Part shown: in pieces, positions 1 through 10,731 of the stretch
How positions within the stretch are numbered: the first letter of the stretch is position 1
Layout: every line of letters starts with the position of its first letter
NCBI GenBank assembly: GCA_949825045.1
Contig: OX463818.1
Coordinates: forward strand, 35,170,906 to 35,234,905
Direction: 5' to 3'
DNA: 64,000 nt
DNA from: Argyresthia goedartella
Lineage: Eukaryota; Arthropoda; Insecta; Lepidoptera; Argyresthiidae
Translations under genes and position numbers: made by a program
The notes under the pieces: generated by a model
Told to the model about the DNA's origin: nothing
Seen by the model: the letters and a program-made list of their open reading frames with translations, nothing else
The model's database searches: none

Positions 1-1003
1 TTCGGACTCCTTGACACTTATACCATTGTTTTTAATGAGTTCTTTTTAATAATACAGACGATGTAAAGTTGTCGAACTGCTTACTAGCAATTGTATTTCC
101 CTGTGCAGTTCGAATGTAGGGTATTGAAAGCCCTTAGAGAACAGGACTCTCAATGCTGCTCTTTGTGCTCGCTCAGCTTCTAGAAGATGTGTCTTTGCGG
201 CCCCTCCCCAAGCAGTTATACAGTATGTTATAATTGATTCGCCTAAAGCTTTATAGATGGTTCTTCTCAAGTTTACATCCCCAATACCTCTTAGTCTTTA
301 AAGTCTCTAAAAATAAACATTAATTTACGTAAGCGATTTGATAGATATTCTATGTGGTTAACCCAGGACAGCCCGTCATCTAATATAACACCTAAGTACT
401 TCATACTTTAAACAGTTTCTAGTAGGACAGTCACAGTCTGTCGTACCATGAGGACACGAGTGCATGCGGAGTGTAAATACATCACGCGGATTTGAGTGTT
501 CCGTTACATGAAATTTTAATTACTTTGTTTTCGAGACATTAATTTAAGCAAATTTCTATCCAGCCATTTTTAACATTCCTCATTTTCAAATCTGACTTCC
601 CAGGTGTTACCAGAGAATAATAGGACTGTATCATCAGCATAAGCTAGTATTTTACATTGATTTAGAGGTAGCTCACACAGCCCATTTACATAAAGTATGA
701 ATAGCAGAGGCCCTAGCACACCACCCTGCGGAACTCCGAAATGAACTGTGGCTGGATCACTATAGTTGCCTGCTATTTTGACCATTTGAGTTCTCTCCCC
801 CAGATAAGTTGCATCCCATTGTTGAGAAAGTCCTCTGACACCGATTAACTCTAGTTTCCTAAGTAACAGTTTAGTAGATATGGTATTGCTAAGTCCAGAA
901 ATACTGCAATGCAGTGAGATGAATCGTCCAGTAACTTAGAAACATGATCCACAAGTTCATTCACCGCATCTGAGATAGATTTTCCAGTTCTGAACCCATA
1001 TTG
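1..1003 (-). pseudogene. Non-LTR retrotransposon reverse transcriptase fragment (copy 1)
   Basis: Minus-strand reading gives pieces of one reverse transcriptase in several frames. The order from right to left is a QYGFRTGKS segment (about 851-1003), a GVPQGGVLGPLLF segment with the catalytic YADD box (570-785), and a thumb/C-terminal segment (46-270). Frameshifts and stops separate them, so this is a dead copy. The coding region ends abruptly at 1003, where an LTR begins. The missing upstream half is found at 23838-24060 for the equivalent copy, which shows that the gene was split by an LTR element. The clade is not certain; the jockey/CR1 group is likely. Confidence 0.85.
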
Positions 1004-2115
1004 TGTCGTGTGACGATACGAACCTAACCAGAACCGAACAGAAAACAACCAGGATAAAATTTAGTAGTGGCAGTTTATTAGTTATTTACAGTGAAGACTA
1101 AAAAAAAATGATACGAAGATGAGGATGGATGAGATGAGAACAGGTTTTTTATAAAACACAGGTTAAGTAAAAAAAAGGAAGCGGAGGACACGGAGAGTAG
1201 GTGACCGGTGGGGTGATGACCAGGATGCAGGTGTATTTGTTGTTGTAGATGTTGTTGAAATCGTCGTTGTAGGAACGGTAGCGGGCGTACTTGTAGTTAC
1301 GGCTCGCAGGATCCCGTTGTAGGAACGGCTCGCAGGATCGCGTCGTAGGCACGGCTCGCAGTATCACGTTGTAGGAACGGCTCGCAGGATCCCGTTGTAG
1401 GAACGGCTCGCAGGATCCCGTTTGTAGGAACGGCTCGCAGGATCGTATTTGTATGAACGGCTCGCAGGATCGTGTTTGTAGGAACGGCTTGCAGGATCCC
1501 GGGGTAGTGCGACCCCGGGATAAGGCCTTTAGGAGGTTCTTCTTGTTCAGAAGCTGACGTGAGACTCAAGAATTTCAGAAATGTTCCGCTTTTATACCCT
1601 TTTTGGAGAGTTCTAAAAATTATTTAAATTAAACGTAATTTTTGTGAGTGGCCAAGAGAGAAAAAGTATTTTTGTAAAAGTATTGAAGCAAACATATCAG
1701 ACCGCTTACGAGTTTGAATGGATATTGCCATGACAACCAGATAAACAAAGACGTCAACAAATGTCAAAGTTTGGTTTCAGGCTCGTAATACGGAAAACAA
1801 CAAAAAAACCATGAAGTAAATGAAGTAACAATGAATATAAAAAGGTAGCGCACCAGCGCGCACGAAGCCCGAGATTGCAGAGTTTCGGAGAAAGCCAAAT
1901 ACAAGGTCACCAAAGGTAAACCCCTTCGCTATCGATTTAGAAGTGCTGATAGTGTGAAAATACAAAACGAAAATGATTTGTTAATGTGTTTTTATGGTTT
2001 AAAACGTTACAGGGTCCTGTGAAAATAAAGGTGATACCAAATATCAGACTGTACAGCTCACCAAGTATCCAGCTGCACATCCAGGAAAATGTCATGTAAG
2101 TAGCATAACACTACA
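1004..2115 (-). mobile_element. Ty3/gypsy LTR, uninterrupted copy (1112 bp)
   Basis: On the minus strand it starts TGTAGTGTTATG and ends CACACGACA, an imperfect TGT...ACA inverted terminus. It is flanked on the right by a polypurine tract (minus-strand GGGTCGGGGGGAAAA), as expected for a 3' LTR. It holds a GC-rich minisatellite at 1266-1500. The left flank ends in ATTG, matching the target duplication deduced from the complete element. Confidence 0.85.
1266..1500. repeat. GC-rich minisatellite inside LTR (copy 1)
   Basis: About nine degenerate head-to-tail units of 24-26 bp built on GTAGGAACGGCTCGCAGGAT. The same array occurs in the LTRs at 9866-10100 and 23026-23222, so it is a fixed part of this LTR family. 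It gives rise to spurious short open frames. Confidence 0.9.
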
Positions 2116-2677
2116 TTTTCCCCCCGACCCTGGAAAAATTTTTGACTCAGCAAAAATTTTGATATGTACAAAAATAAACCATAAAAACACAGCTTTGCAG
2201 AAACAGACATCACCAGGCAAAATCAGATATACCATCTCTTACATTCATCATCTTCATTCCGGTAAGGGTGGAGTTCACATTCAATGACTACCACTCTAAA
2301 AGTGTGTATTCAAAAGGACATTCAGGCTTACTTAAGGAGTTGTCATCCGCTCCTGCGTGGAAAAAAAAAATAAATAAGTAGAGGTAAAGAGAAACAAAAT
2401 AATCCTAAGGTAGCTTTAGTCGCTACGACTTAAGACAAGATTAAGAACGGCCAGAGCGGTAGAGCTCGAAGCCGGAGATCAGCCACATCGTCAACGAGAT
2501 GTGTCTGAAATAAAGATTAAAAAAAATAGGTGAAGACTAACCAACGAAAATTCGAGGTCCTAAAGTAAAATGTGTTGAAAAACACTGGATTAAAGGAAGA
2601 AATAAAATAATAGGGTGAAAATGATGGTGATGTTTATACATATATACAAATTAACAGTTAATAGAAGTTAAGAAAAT
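2116..2677 (-). mobile_element. Ty3/gypsy polypurine tract and 3' non-coding interior (copy 1)
   Basis: It begins with the polypurine tract next to the LTR (plus-strand TTTTCCCCCCGACCCTGG, 2116-2133). The rest has no open frame of note and separates the LTR from the integrase 3' end. It matches 10714-11262 except for small indels. Confidence 0.75.
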
Positions 2678-3039
2678 TTAGGATTTTATGTCTTTAATGT
2701 GCCACTTGCCTCTAACTCCGTTAGGGTCTTCTAAACTGTATACTAATGGTGAAAGTTTGGTTATTATTTTACACTTAATGAATTTAGGGGCAAGTTTAGC
2801 ATTAAAGTATGCGCCAGCATTGCTTAAAACATGGTTTTTACGCCAAACAGTATTTCCCACATTAAATTCTTTAAAAGTCCGGCGAAGATCATAGCGAGCG
2901 CTATTTTTAGCGTGAGCTATGTGAAGTTTAGTTTGAACTCTGTGAAAGATAGATGAGAGGAGACCAGCATTAGACGCGTAAATATCACGAGGCATAAATA
3001 TCAATTCCTCGAGATTCTGAGTTGGAGTATAGAAGGAAC
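2678..3039 (-). pseudogene. Ty3/gypsy integrase C-terminal fragment (copy 1)
   Basis: The minus-strand frame shows the C-terminal integrase signature: a helical segment (VQTKLHIAHAKNSARYDLRR), then VGNTVWRKN, KLAPKFI and WHIKDIK, as in the GPY/F-like end of many insect gypsy polyproteins. The frame remains open upstream to 3100, but the bases beyond 3036-3039 belong to an inserted plus-strand non-LTR element. The integrase therefore stops at the insertion point. Confidence 0.85.
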
Positions 3040-3111
3040 TGGAAAGGTTTTCTAATCTTGATACAAACTTCAACGTTGTCCATATTAATGCACAAAGCAT
3101 TCACTTGTTTT
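3040..3111 (+). mobile_element. 5' stub of non-LTR element B (copy 1)
   Basis: These 72 bases equal 11625-11696 of copy 2. On the plus strand they encode HINAQSI, the hallmark start of apurinic-type endonuclease domains in jockey/CR1-like ORF2. The element stops at 3111, so this copy of the insertion is almost wholly missing. Confidence 0.8.
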
Positions 3112-3575
3112 GTACACTAGGTGTAAATCACAATTATGGTACAATATTGTTATATTTTTTTTTATACCTGATCGGTTGCGAGACATTAATACTTTTTTCT
3201 TCACACTTTACAAGTTATATCACATTCCTTCTATAATCTAAATATTCTTATCAAAATAAATCAAATTCATTAAAACACATAAACGATCAAGCAACACATA
3301 CACTATTATTACTTCCGTAAAAATATTAGTTCTGTAGCAAATTTTCATCCATTTTGTGATAAATTCTCAGCTAAATCGTGAATATTTCGTTTTCTTCCAT
3401 CTCTCCATAGTCATTCCCTCTACATATCAATTTTACAATATACTACACACGTATTTAAAACGTACCTACCTCACAAATTGCTATTACGATTACATACCTC
3501 TCTTATTCACAATTAAAAAAACCTTCGTGTATACTTCAACAACTATAGATATTTATTTAGTTTGTGTTTAAACGA
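3112..3575. other. AT-rich stretch, no gene seen
   Basis: No similarity to the flanking elements was recognised and there is no convincing coding frame. The short plus-strand frame at 3356-3571 has random composition. Confidence 0.6.
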
Positions 3576-5000
3576 TTACCAAAAATGCACGATTACAGAT
3601 GAACAGGGCCCAGATGCTGGTCCAGGCTGACCTGGTGCAGACCAGGGACCCGGTTGATCAAAGTCTCGATCACCGCTTGGATCAACTTCTTCATCAGTCG
3701 GATCTGAAATCACACATATGTACGCAACGTTACAAATCACAGTGGTTGCGAGCAGTTTTACCTGTGTTAGTTTGTTAAGGTTTTGTTTAGTTGCCCACAG
3801 CCACACAATAAATGAAGTGAAAATAGATAAGTTGAAGCAAATTCATTTATGATTTTATTAAAATCACAAACAAATAGCCCCAGATAGAATAAATACACAA
3901 ATTTTGAAACTGGCAAGTTAAAGCAAACTGGCAAATAAAGTAACACGACCATGGCAACAACCAAAATGTAAAGCATTTATAAAAAGATAGCAGGGACATG
4001 GTGTTAAGCGACGAGAGTCCTCGCCAACACTGCATAACTTAAGCACATATTTTAGTGCTAAAGTTATACTTAACCAGGTTCACCACCTCCGGGCCCCACG
4101 GCCTCCAGGAACTCAGTCTCCAGGCCCACGGCCTCCATATACACAGTCTCCAGGCCCACGGCGTCCAGGTACTCAGTCTCCAGGCCCACGGCCTCCAGGC
4201 TTCTAGCAGAGGCCCAATTTTCGCCTTGCTATAACCCCCGTGACAAAAGTCACGCCAGATTAGTATCTGCAGATGGTAGCACCGTCTCATACAGCCGGGA
4301 ACACCCGCTGCCTAGTCATAGCATCCTCTATCTGCCATGCCTCGCCAACGCCCTAGAAGAAAGCTGCAAAGGCGTCCGGCATCCACTCGCCACGCCACAG
4401 CACCATGAGCTGCGCTGCTGCTTGGATCCATTTGCCGTAGGAACCCGCCAACAGTTCAGGCTCGTAGCGTTGGTGAGGCAGCCCTGCACGCCCTTGTAAG
4501 GGCCCCTCATGCAGTCCAGCTTGCCAGCACTCTGCGAATTTTTAGAGACAAAAACGAAGTCACCATTAGAAAACGTCTTAGGTTTCTTACGGCCTTCATT
4601 AGCATGCGCATCCTGTCGCCGCTGATTGGCAACGAGCAACTTTGTTGCACGCTGTTGACTCAATGTAGTAGGTGACCAAAGTGAAGCCTGAATAATGGTT
4701 CTAATACTGCAGTGCTCGCAGCGTACTTTATTTCCACACCTTGTAATAACTTACTGTAGCAGGAAACAACTCGCTTGTGTCCTCAATCATGAACCTGCAT
4801 TATCACAGTTCCATAACCGATGAAACTTGCATCAGTGTGCACCTCAATCGGCAAGGAAGGGTCACGGATTGCAAGCACCGGTTTTTTGATGAGAAATTAT
4901 TTTAGGTCTTTGTGTGCAACCTGCAGTTCCGGTCTCTAATTGAAATTAATTCCATGCCGAGTGAAAGCAGCAATTCATTCGGTTTTCTGAGCAAAATAAC
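3576..5000 (-). pseudogene. Second Ty3/gypsy pol remnant (RNase H, integrase end, acidic tail)
   Basis: Read on the minus strand, about 4760-4960 gives an RNase H start (VHTDASFIGYGTVIMQ). Then 4328-4663 gives an integrase C-terminal segment (QRATKLLVANQRRQDAHA, FSNGDFVFVSKNS, GKLD...MRGPYK). After it comes a repetitive tail at 4070-4210 and an acidic, proline-rich end (DPTDEEVDPSGD) at 3600-3710. Frameshifts and large deletions separate the parts. It differs in sequence from the element at 8756-23837, so it is another family, possibly Mag-like. Confidence 0.7.
4075..4205. repeat. 30 bp in-frame minisatellite
   Basis: Four units of a 30 bp repeat (core GGCCCACGGCCTCCAGG...ACTCAGTCTCCA). On the minus strand each unit encodes a ten-residue peptide of the type EAVGLETEYL, so the array expands a polyprotein tail in frame. 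Confidence 0.8.
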
Positions 5001-5524
5001 AACTTTATCATGGCTCGGCCGTACCTGACCCTCGCTAATAGTCATGCCTGACAAAACATTCAATGTCCGTCGCTAGGAATGTACATTATTACTAGAACCA
5101 CTGTCTATTGAAGTGCTCGAACCTCCGTATTCGTCCTAGATTAATTATTACAGGAATGCTTGTCTGTATCCTGACTGTCCACAATACAAGAAAAACACTC
5201 ACCATCTTCTGACTTTCGCTTTCTACAAAACGCAACAGTTTTGTCTTTCGTGGGGATCTTACTTTGTGACGTAGTAGTATGTGTGGCAGACGAATTTTTC
5301 TTATGTACCCTAGGATTGACATAGGTTTAGAAAAAATCTTCTAGGTTACTCGGCAGTAGTTGCGTCTGTGGCTGCTGTTTTAATGTGTGGATTGTGTGGT
5401 TCAGTAACACCGCACACCACTATCGCCGAAATCAATTCACAAAGGCCCCGGTCAGTCGGGCATAGTGGTTTCATTACATTATTGAAACTACTCCACGTAA
5501 CATGTTGATTATCCACTCATAAAA

Positions 5525-6165
5525 CTATGTTCGGGCATCTCCTTTGATGCAGTTACCTGTCCACGATAGACATTCGTAGTCACTGCAATTGTTTTGCGAT
5601 TTGGCGCGATCTACCCTCTCACACAAATCCTCAATGTTATGAAAATTATAGATGTAAAAGTGATGGTTAGATCTCATCGTAGATACCAATCGACCGAATC
5701 GCATCCACAAATTGTTCTGCCATCGTACTATTTTTGTCGGCATAAATACCTCGCTAGTATTCACGTTAGTATAAATACTTTCCGATACAGATCCAGCAGG
5801 CCCGCAGACTCGAGGCAACTGCGGGAGTGTGGAGTGTCACGCATCGAGCCAACTCAGGTGCATGGCGCCATGCTGTCGGCGGCGGCGGTGGGTCACGCGC
5901 CAAAAATTGTTTACGAGAGGCGCCGACGACGGGTAAAATTGAGCCACAGGCCCAACTATTTTGTGGTCTTCTAACGCACAGAGACGAGCTAACATTGCAG
6001 ACATTTCCTGTCGCAACTGGCGTTCAGGAGTACGCTCCTTGTATCGTTTTCACTTTTCACATTATGATGTCGCTCACGTGGACGACTACTTTCACGTCGG
6101 CTGCGACGTTATTCACAGTCCGACATCTTTCACTCGTACAATTTAAAATTGATGTAGTCGTGTGA
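5525..6165 (-). pseudogene. Possible gag remnant of second Ty3/gypsy element
   Basis: The minus strand near 5990-6060 gives an Arg/Glu-rich segment (ERYKERTPERQLRQEMSAM) of the kind found at the N-terminus of some insect gypsy gag proteins. A further open segment follows to 5525. No zinc knuckle is seen. The position, upstream of the pol remnant on the same strand, fits gag, but similarity is weak. The plus-strand frames at 5594-6165 look like shadows. Confidence 0.35.
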
Positions 6166-6179
6166 GATAGAATCACAGG

Positions 6180-6560
6180 AATCCTATCCCACTTCTGATG
6201 TTAGAAACCAGATGCCGAGATGATTTTTTAAAAAGAAACACATTGGTAACTGACTGATTATAATTTCAACAAAAATGGACTCTAATAACAATTATCAAAA
6301 CGAATAAAGATATAGATATAGGACAGCGTGACAATAAAAATGGCGAAGTGTGGAGTCTATGACGACGGCTGAGCAAGTGCCACAGATAATATACTAGTGC
6401 AAGTGCCTCGGCCGCTGTCTGCGGTGCGCTTTATTAGGCGCGCGGCAGCCCGCCCAACGGCTGTCTTCTGAAGCCGCTAACAATATATTATATTATCACG
6501 AACATTACGGAGACGAGTCATTGATTCAATAGACAGGCGTTTAATGATCAATGTTTGACA
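6180..6560 (-). mobile_element. Possible LTR/leader of second Ty3/gypsy element
   Basis: This is non-coding sequence immediately upstream (minus sense) of the putative gag. A segment reading GGTTTCTAACATCAGAAGTG on the minus strand (6194-6213) could mark the primer-binding/leader boundary. The next 300 bp is a mixed GC/AT stretch that could be LTR. No second LTR was found, so the call is tentative. Confidence 0.3.
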
Positions 6561-7752
6561 CATATATACAATTTATATAGGGATAAGGTAAAGCTGTATT
6601 CACACACTACATAGTCAGTTGTTAGGAACCCGTCATCCATATTGAAAGACTCGAAAAATTTGAATGTAATTTTAGTAGATTCACAGCTTACAAAAGTCGA
6701 GACGAGACGAGGCGTTATCTCCTAGAATAGAATAATAATATTACAACTGTTTTTTTGTTTTATTTTTATTTTATTATTTATTGTAAAGTAATTAGATAAG
6801 TTCCAAATCGTTGTACAAATATCATGTTAACATATGAAATATTTTACCTTATATAAATTCAATTTCAGTCAATTTCAATTTAAATCAATAAGGTTATGTC
6901 AGTTCAATTCAATTAATATACTATCATATCAATAACAATTTTACACGAGAAAAATAAAAATAATAAAATTAATGTCTTAAAGGTTAGCTTTAAAATACTT
7001 TATTATTTTAACGTAATGCTAAATAAATAAGGATTTTGACTGTTGATTCTATGTTGAAGTATTTTATGAGCAGTGAATGCTGTATATACCTGTAATTGAT
7101 GCAACACTTTTTTTTAGTAGAAAGTGGAATGATACTAGTTATATAAGTTAAGTGTGTGTGCTGTTGGAGTGTCTTTATGATAAATAATATAATGTAGCAT
7201 GGAATATGGACCTAGTTTTAATAAAATAAACTATAGATTTTCATTTAAAAGATCATGTTATTTAATTTGTTAAAGACCGTTTCCGTGTTACTACAAAAAA
7301 GTTACACATGGTTTAACCTCAAAACAAATGTCAAATCCTATACAGTTTTATCTTTTAACAAGTGTTGAACTTTCCGTGTTACCACAAAAATATTAAACAG
7401 CGTTTAACCTTAAAACAAATGTCAAATTGGGTTGTGCGGGTTATTTGTGTATGACTGCTTAGCCCTACGACAAGGTAGTCTTGGGATCGGATACGGGACC
7501 ACTAAGCAGCAGATTTGTATTCAAACTCACGTTTTATCACTCGTTGATACTATTTGCTCAATATCGTCGTAGGCTTTATCCATCAACCACTTCTTTAAGT
7601 ACATATGATCACATTTGGACTCTATTGTACCTTCGATTTTGTTGAATATATGAGGACCAAGGAATGATCTAAATCGCCTAACAAATGTAGTTCAGCTCAC
7701 TTCACTTCACTTTCACTTCTACTTTTTGCTTTTGGTTAAAGCTAAGGCTTCG
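6561..7752. other. AT-rich stretch with short dispersed repeats, no gene
   Basis: There is no coding frame. It contains two copies of a CCGTGTTAC(T/C)ACAAAAA...GTTTAACC motif at 7277-7345 and 7371-7430, related to 32752-32830. A segment at 7463-7512 resembles 29560-29612 in inverted orientation. The last 60 bases (about 7690-7752) lead into the reverse transcriptase copy that follows and may be its C-terminal end. Confidence 0.6.
7277..7430. repeat. Tandem pair of a short dispersed repeat
   Basis: Two adjacent related segments each contain CGTGTTAC(T/C)ACAAAAA, then GTTTAACCT(C/T)AAAACAAATGTCAAAT. A third copy is at 32752-32830 just after a Helitron helicase remnant. The family is unknown. 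Confidence 0.7.
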
Positions 7753-8755
7753 TTCGGACTCCTTGACACTTATACCATTGTTTTTAATGAGTTCTTTTTA
7801 ATAATACAGACGATGTAAAGTTGTCGAACTGCTTACTAGCAATTGTATTTCCCTGTGCAGTTCGAATGTAGGGTATTGAAAGCCCTTAGAGAACAGGTCT
7901 CTCAATGCTGCTCTTTGTGCTCGCTCAGCTTCTAGAAGATGTGTCTTTGCGGCCCCTCCCCAAGCAGTTATACAGTATGTTATAATTGATTCGCCTAAAG
8001 CTTTATAGATGGTTCTTCTCAAGTTTACATCCCCAATACCTCTTAGTCTTTAAAGTCTCTAAAAATAAACATTAATTTACGTAAGCGATTTGATAGATAT
8101 TCTATGTGGTTAACCCAGGACAGCCCGTCATCTAATATAACACCTAAGTACTTTATACTTTAAACAGTTTCTAGTAGGACAGTCACAGTCTGCCGTACCA
8201 TCAGGACACGAGTGCATGCGGAGTGTAAATATATCACGCGGATTTGAGTGTTCCGTTACATGAAATTTTAATTACTTTGTTTTCGAGACATTAATTTAAG
8301 CAAATTTCTATCCAGCCATTTTTAACATTCCTCATTTTCAAAACTGACTTCCCAGGTGTTACCAGAGAATAATAGGACTGAATCATCAGCATAAGCTAGT
8401 ATTTTACATTGCTTTAGAGGTAGCTCACACAGCCCATTTACATAAAGTATGAATAGCAGAGGCCCTAGCACACCACCCTGCGGAACTCCGAAATGAACTG
8501 TGGCTGGATCACTATAGTTTCCTGCTATTTTGACCATTTGAGTTCTCTCCCCCAGATAAGTTGCATCCCATTGTTGAGAAAGTCCTCTGACACCGATTAA
8601 CTCTAGTTTCCTAAGTAACAGTTTAGTAGATATGGTATTGCTAAGTCCAGAAATACTGCAATGCAGTGAGATGAACCGTCCAGTAACTTAGAAACATGAT
8701 CCACAAGTTCATTCACCGCATCTGAGATAGATTTTCCAGTTCTGAACCCATATTG
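7753..8755 (-). pseudogene. Non-LTR reverse transcriptase, 3' half (copy 2)
   Basis: Same gene as 1-1003, with YADD box and GVPQGG segment in 8322-8537, QYGFRTGKS segment at about 8603-8755 and thumb at 7798-8022. It ends exactly at the LTR that starts at 8756. The missing N-terminal half lies at 23838-24060, after the other LTR end. Both halves abut the LTRs in register once the 4 bp ATTG duplication is counted. It has several frameshifts and is non-functional. Confidence 0.85.
8752..8755. other. Target-site duplication ATTG, left
   Basis: ATTG directly precedes the LTR start TGTCGTGTG. The same four bases follow the other LTR end at 23838-23841. Four to five bp duplications are usual for Ty3/gypsy integration. 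Confidence 0.8.
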
Positions 8756-8989
8756 TGTCGTGTGACGATACGAACCTAACCAGAACCGAACAGAAAACAA
8801 CCAGGATAAAATTTAGTAGTGGCAGTTTATTAGTTATTTACAGTGAAGACTATAAAAAAAATGATACGAAGATGAGGATGGATGAGATGAGAACAGGTTT
8901 TTTATAAAACACAGGTTAAGTAAAAAAAAGGAAGCGGAGGACACGGAGAGTAGGTGACCGGTGGGGTGATGACCAGGATGCAGGTGTAT

Positions 8990-9830
8990 ATGTAAATTAT
9001 CGTCCTACAAAAGAGATGCGTCCGTATTTTGGATAACGTTGGTAGTAACAGAGATTCGTGCAGGGATTCTTTTAAAAAACTTAAGCTACACACTATAACA
9101 GGGTTATATATAATTGAGTTGTGTAAATTGGTCAGACGTCACCCTGAAAAATTCCCTCAAAGACCACCTGGTGTCAGCAATCGTCTGAACGAAAGAAATC
9201 ATAAAAAACTAGAAGTTCCTCAATGTAGAACTACTACCTTCTCTCGGGGAACAAAAATGATAGCCATAAAGGTTTACAATAAGTTACCAGAAGCCTTAGT
9301 AGTCTTAGAATATCGTAAATTTTTTATAGCACTAAAAAAACTTTTGGTGTTTATATGTCCTTACAGCTTAAGTGAATTTTGTAATTTTGACATTGAATCA
9401 TGTGTATATGACATTTTGAAATTATCTCCTAATTCAGACTGATTATTATGACCTATAACTTATTTTAAATGCAATTAACTGTAGCACTAGGGAAACTTTT
9501 GATGATCATGTGTGTCCTCATATCCTAAGTGTGTATGTACATTTTGAAATTATCTCCTAATTATTATGACTGACATTATTATTATGACCTATAAATTAAT
9601 ATCAAATGACCACAGTTTTCTATTTTACTATTAATTAATTATAGGCGTGTTATTTTACTTTAAATGAGGATGAATGTTGTTGTGTACATATTTTTTCATG
9701 TAAATACTTATTTTTATACTAATTGCTACACCTTAAGGGTAAAATTACATTGTACCTAAGTGATGCGAACTGTAACACCTCCATCAAACGTGTAATTTAT
9801 TGCAATAAACAAATTGACAAATTGACAAAT
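8990..9830 (+). mobile_element. 5'-truncated non-LTR insertion D inside the LTR
   Basis: It is absent from the same position in copy 1 (1237-1238), which serves as the empty site. It is flanked by a 5 bp duplication TGTAT (8985-8989 and 9831-9835). It contains the C-terminal end of a reverse transcriptase and a 3' UTR, and ends in a short tandem tail (ACAAATTG units, 9807-9830). It is a typical target-primed insertion. Confidence 0.9.
9029..9442 (+). pseudogene. Reverse transcriptase C-terminal end (element D)
   Basis: The open frame shows the C-terminal region of jockey/CR1-like ORF2: CRDSFKKLKL, GLYIIELCKLVRRHPEKF, and further on TKMIAIKVYNKLPEAL. This is the part after the polymerase core that ends with a conserved YNKLP motif. 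The catalytic domains are missing because the insertion is 5'-truncated. The frame ends at a natural stop at 9440-9442, followed by about 380 bp of 3' UTR. Confidence 0.8.
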
Positions 9831-9865
9831 TGTATTTGTTGTTGTAGATTTTGTTGAAATTGTCG

Positions 9866-10100
9866 TTGTAGGAACGGTAGCGGGCGTACTTGTAGTTACG
9901 GCTCGCAGGATCCCGTTGTAGGAACGGCTCGCAGGATCGCGTCGTAGGCACGGCTCGCAGTATCACGTTGTAGGAACGGCTCGCAGGATCCCGTTGTAGG
10001 AACGGCTCGCAGGATCCCGTTTGTAGGAACGGCTCGCAGGATCGTATTTGTATGAACGGCTCGCAGGATCGTGTTTGTAGGAACGGCTTGCAGGATCCCG
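9866..10100. repeat. GC-rich minisatellite inside LTR (copy 2)
   Basis: The same GTAGGAACGGCTCGCAGGAT-type array as at 1266-1500, with the same unit variants in the same order. Confidence 0.9.
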
Positions 10101-10713
10101 GGGTAGTGCGACCCCGGGATAAGGCCTTTAGGAGGTTCTTCTTGTTCAGAAGCTGACGTGAGACTCCAGAATTTCAGAATGTTCCGCTTGTATACCCTTT
10201 TTGGAGAGTTCTAAAAATTATTTAAATTAAACGTAATTTTTGTGAGTGGCCAAGAGAGAAAAAGTATTTTTGTAAAAGTATTGAAGCAAACATATCAGAC
10301 CGCTTACGAGTTTGAATGGATATTGCCATGACAACCAGATAAACAAAGACGTCAACAAATGTCAAAGTTTGGTTTCAGGCTCGTAATACGGAAAACAACA
10401 AAAAAACCATGAAGTAAATGAAGTAACAATGAATATAAAAAGGTAGCGCACCAGCGCGCACGAAGCCCGAGATTGCAGAGTTTCGGAGAAAGCCAAATAC
10501 AAGGTCACCAAAGGTAAACCCCTTCGCTATCGATTTAGAAGTGCTGAGAGTGTGAAAATACAAAACGAAAATGATTTGTTAATGTGTTCTTATGGTTTAA
10601 AACGTTACAGGGTCCAATGAAAATAAAGGTGATACCAAATATCAGACTGTACAGCTCACCAAGTATCCAGCTGCACATCCAGGAAAATGTCATGTAAGTA
10701 GCATAACACTACA

Positions 10714-10731
10714 TTTTCCCCCCGACCCTGG
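10714..10731 (-). promoter_or_regulatory. Polypurine tract
   Basis: The minus strand reads CCAGGGTCGGGGGGAAAA directly before the LTR start TGTAGTG. This is the expected plus-strand DNA primer site of an LTR retrotransposon. Confidence 0.8.

Larger units (their letters stand above)
1..3111. repeat. Duplicated composite block, copy 1 (partner 7753-11693)
   Basis: Nearly identical to 7753-11693 with scattered substitutions and small indels. It carries the same order: non-LTR reverse transcriptase fragment, LTR, polypurine tract, integrase C-terminus, and the first bases of an inserted non-LTR element. Its left end is cut by the window. Its right end stops at 3111, inside the endonuclease coding start of the inserted element, where copy 2 continues. 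It lacks an 841 bp insertion that copy 2 has in its LTR. Confidence 0.95.
8756..10713 (-). mobile_element. 3' LTR of the composite Ty3/gypsy element (interrupted)
   Basis: It matches the uninterrupted LTR at 1004-2115 on both sides of an 841 bp insertion at 8990-9830. It is followed by the polypurine tract at 10714. Confidence 0.85.

Noticed and set aside
1297..1569. Repetitive protein encoded by the LTR minisatellite (also 9784-9966)
   Set aside because: The open frame results from the repeat and is not conserved among the three LTR copies.
1777..1965. 62-codon minus frame present in all three LTRs (also 10375-10563 and 23499-23687)
   Set aside because: It is conserved because the LTRs are conserved; composition is random and no start context or domain supports a protein.
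5594..6165. Plus-strand frames with Arg-rich segments
   Set aside because: They lie opposite a better minus-strand gag-like reading and have no recognisable domains.
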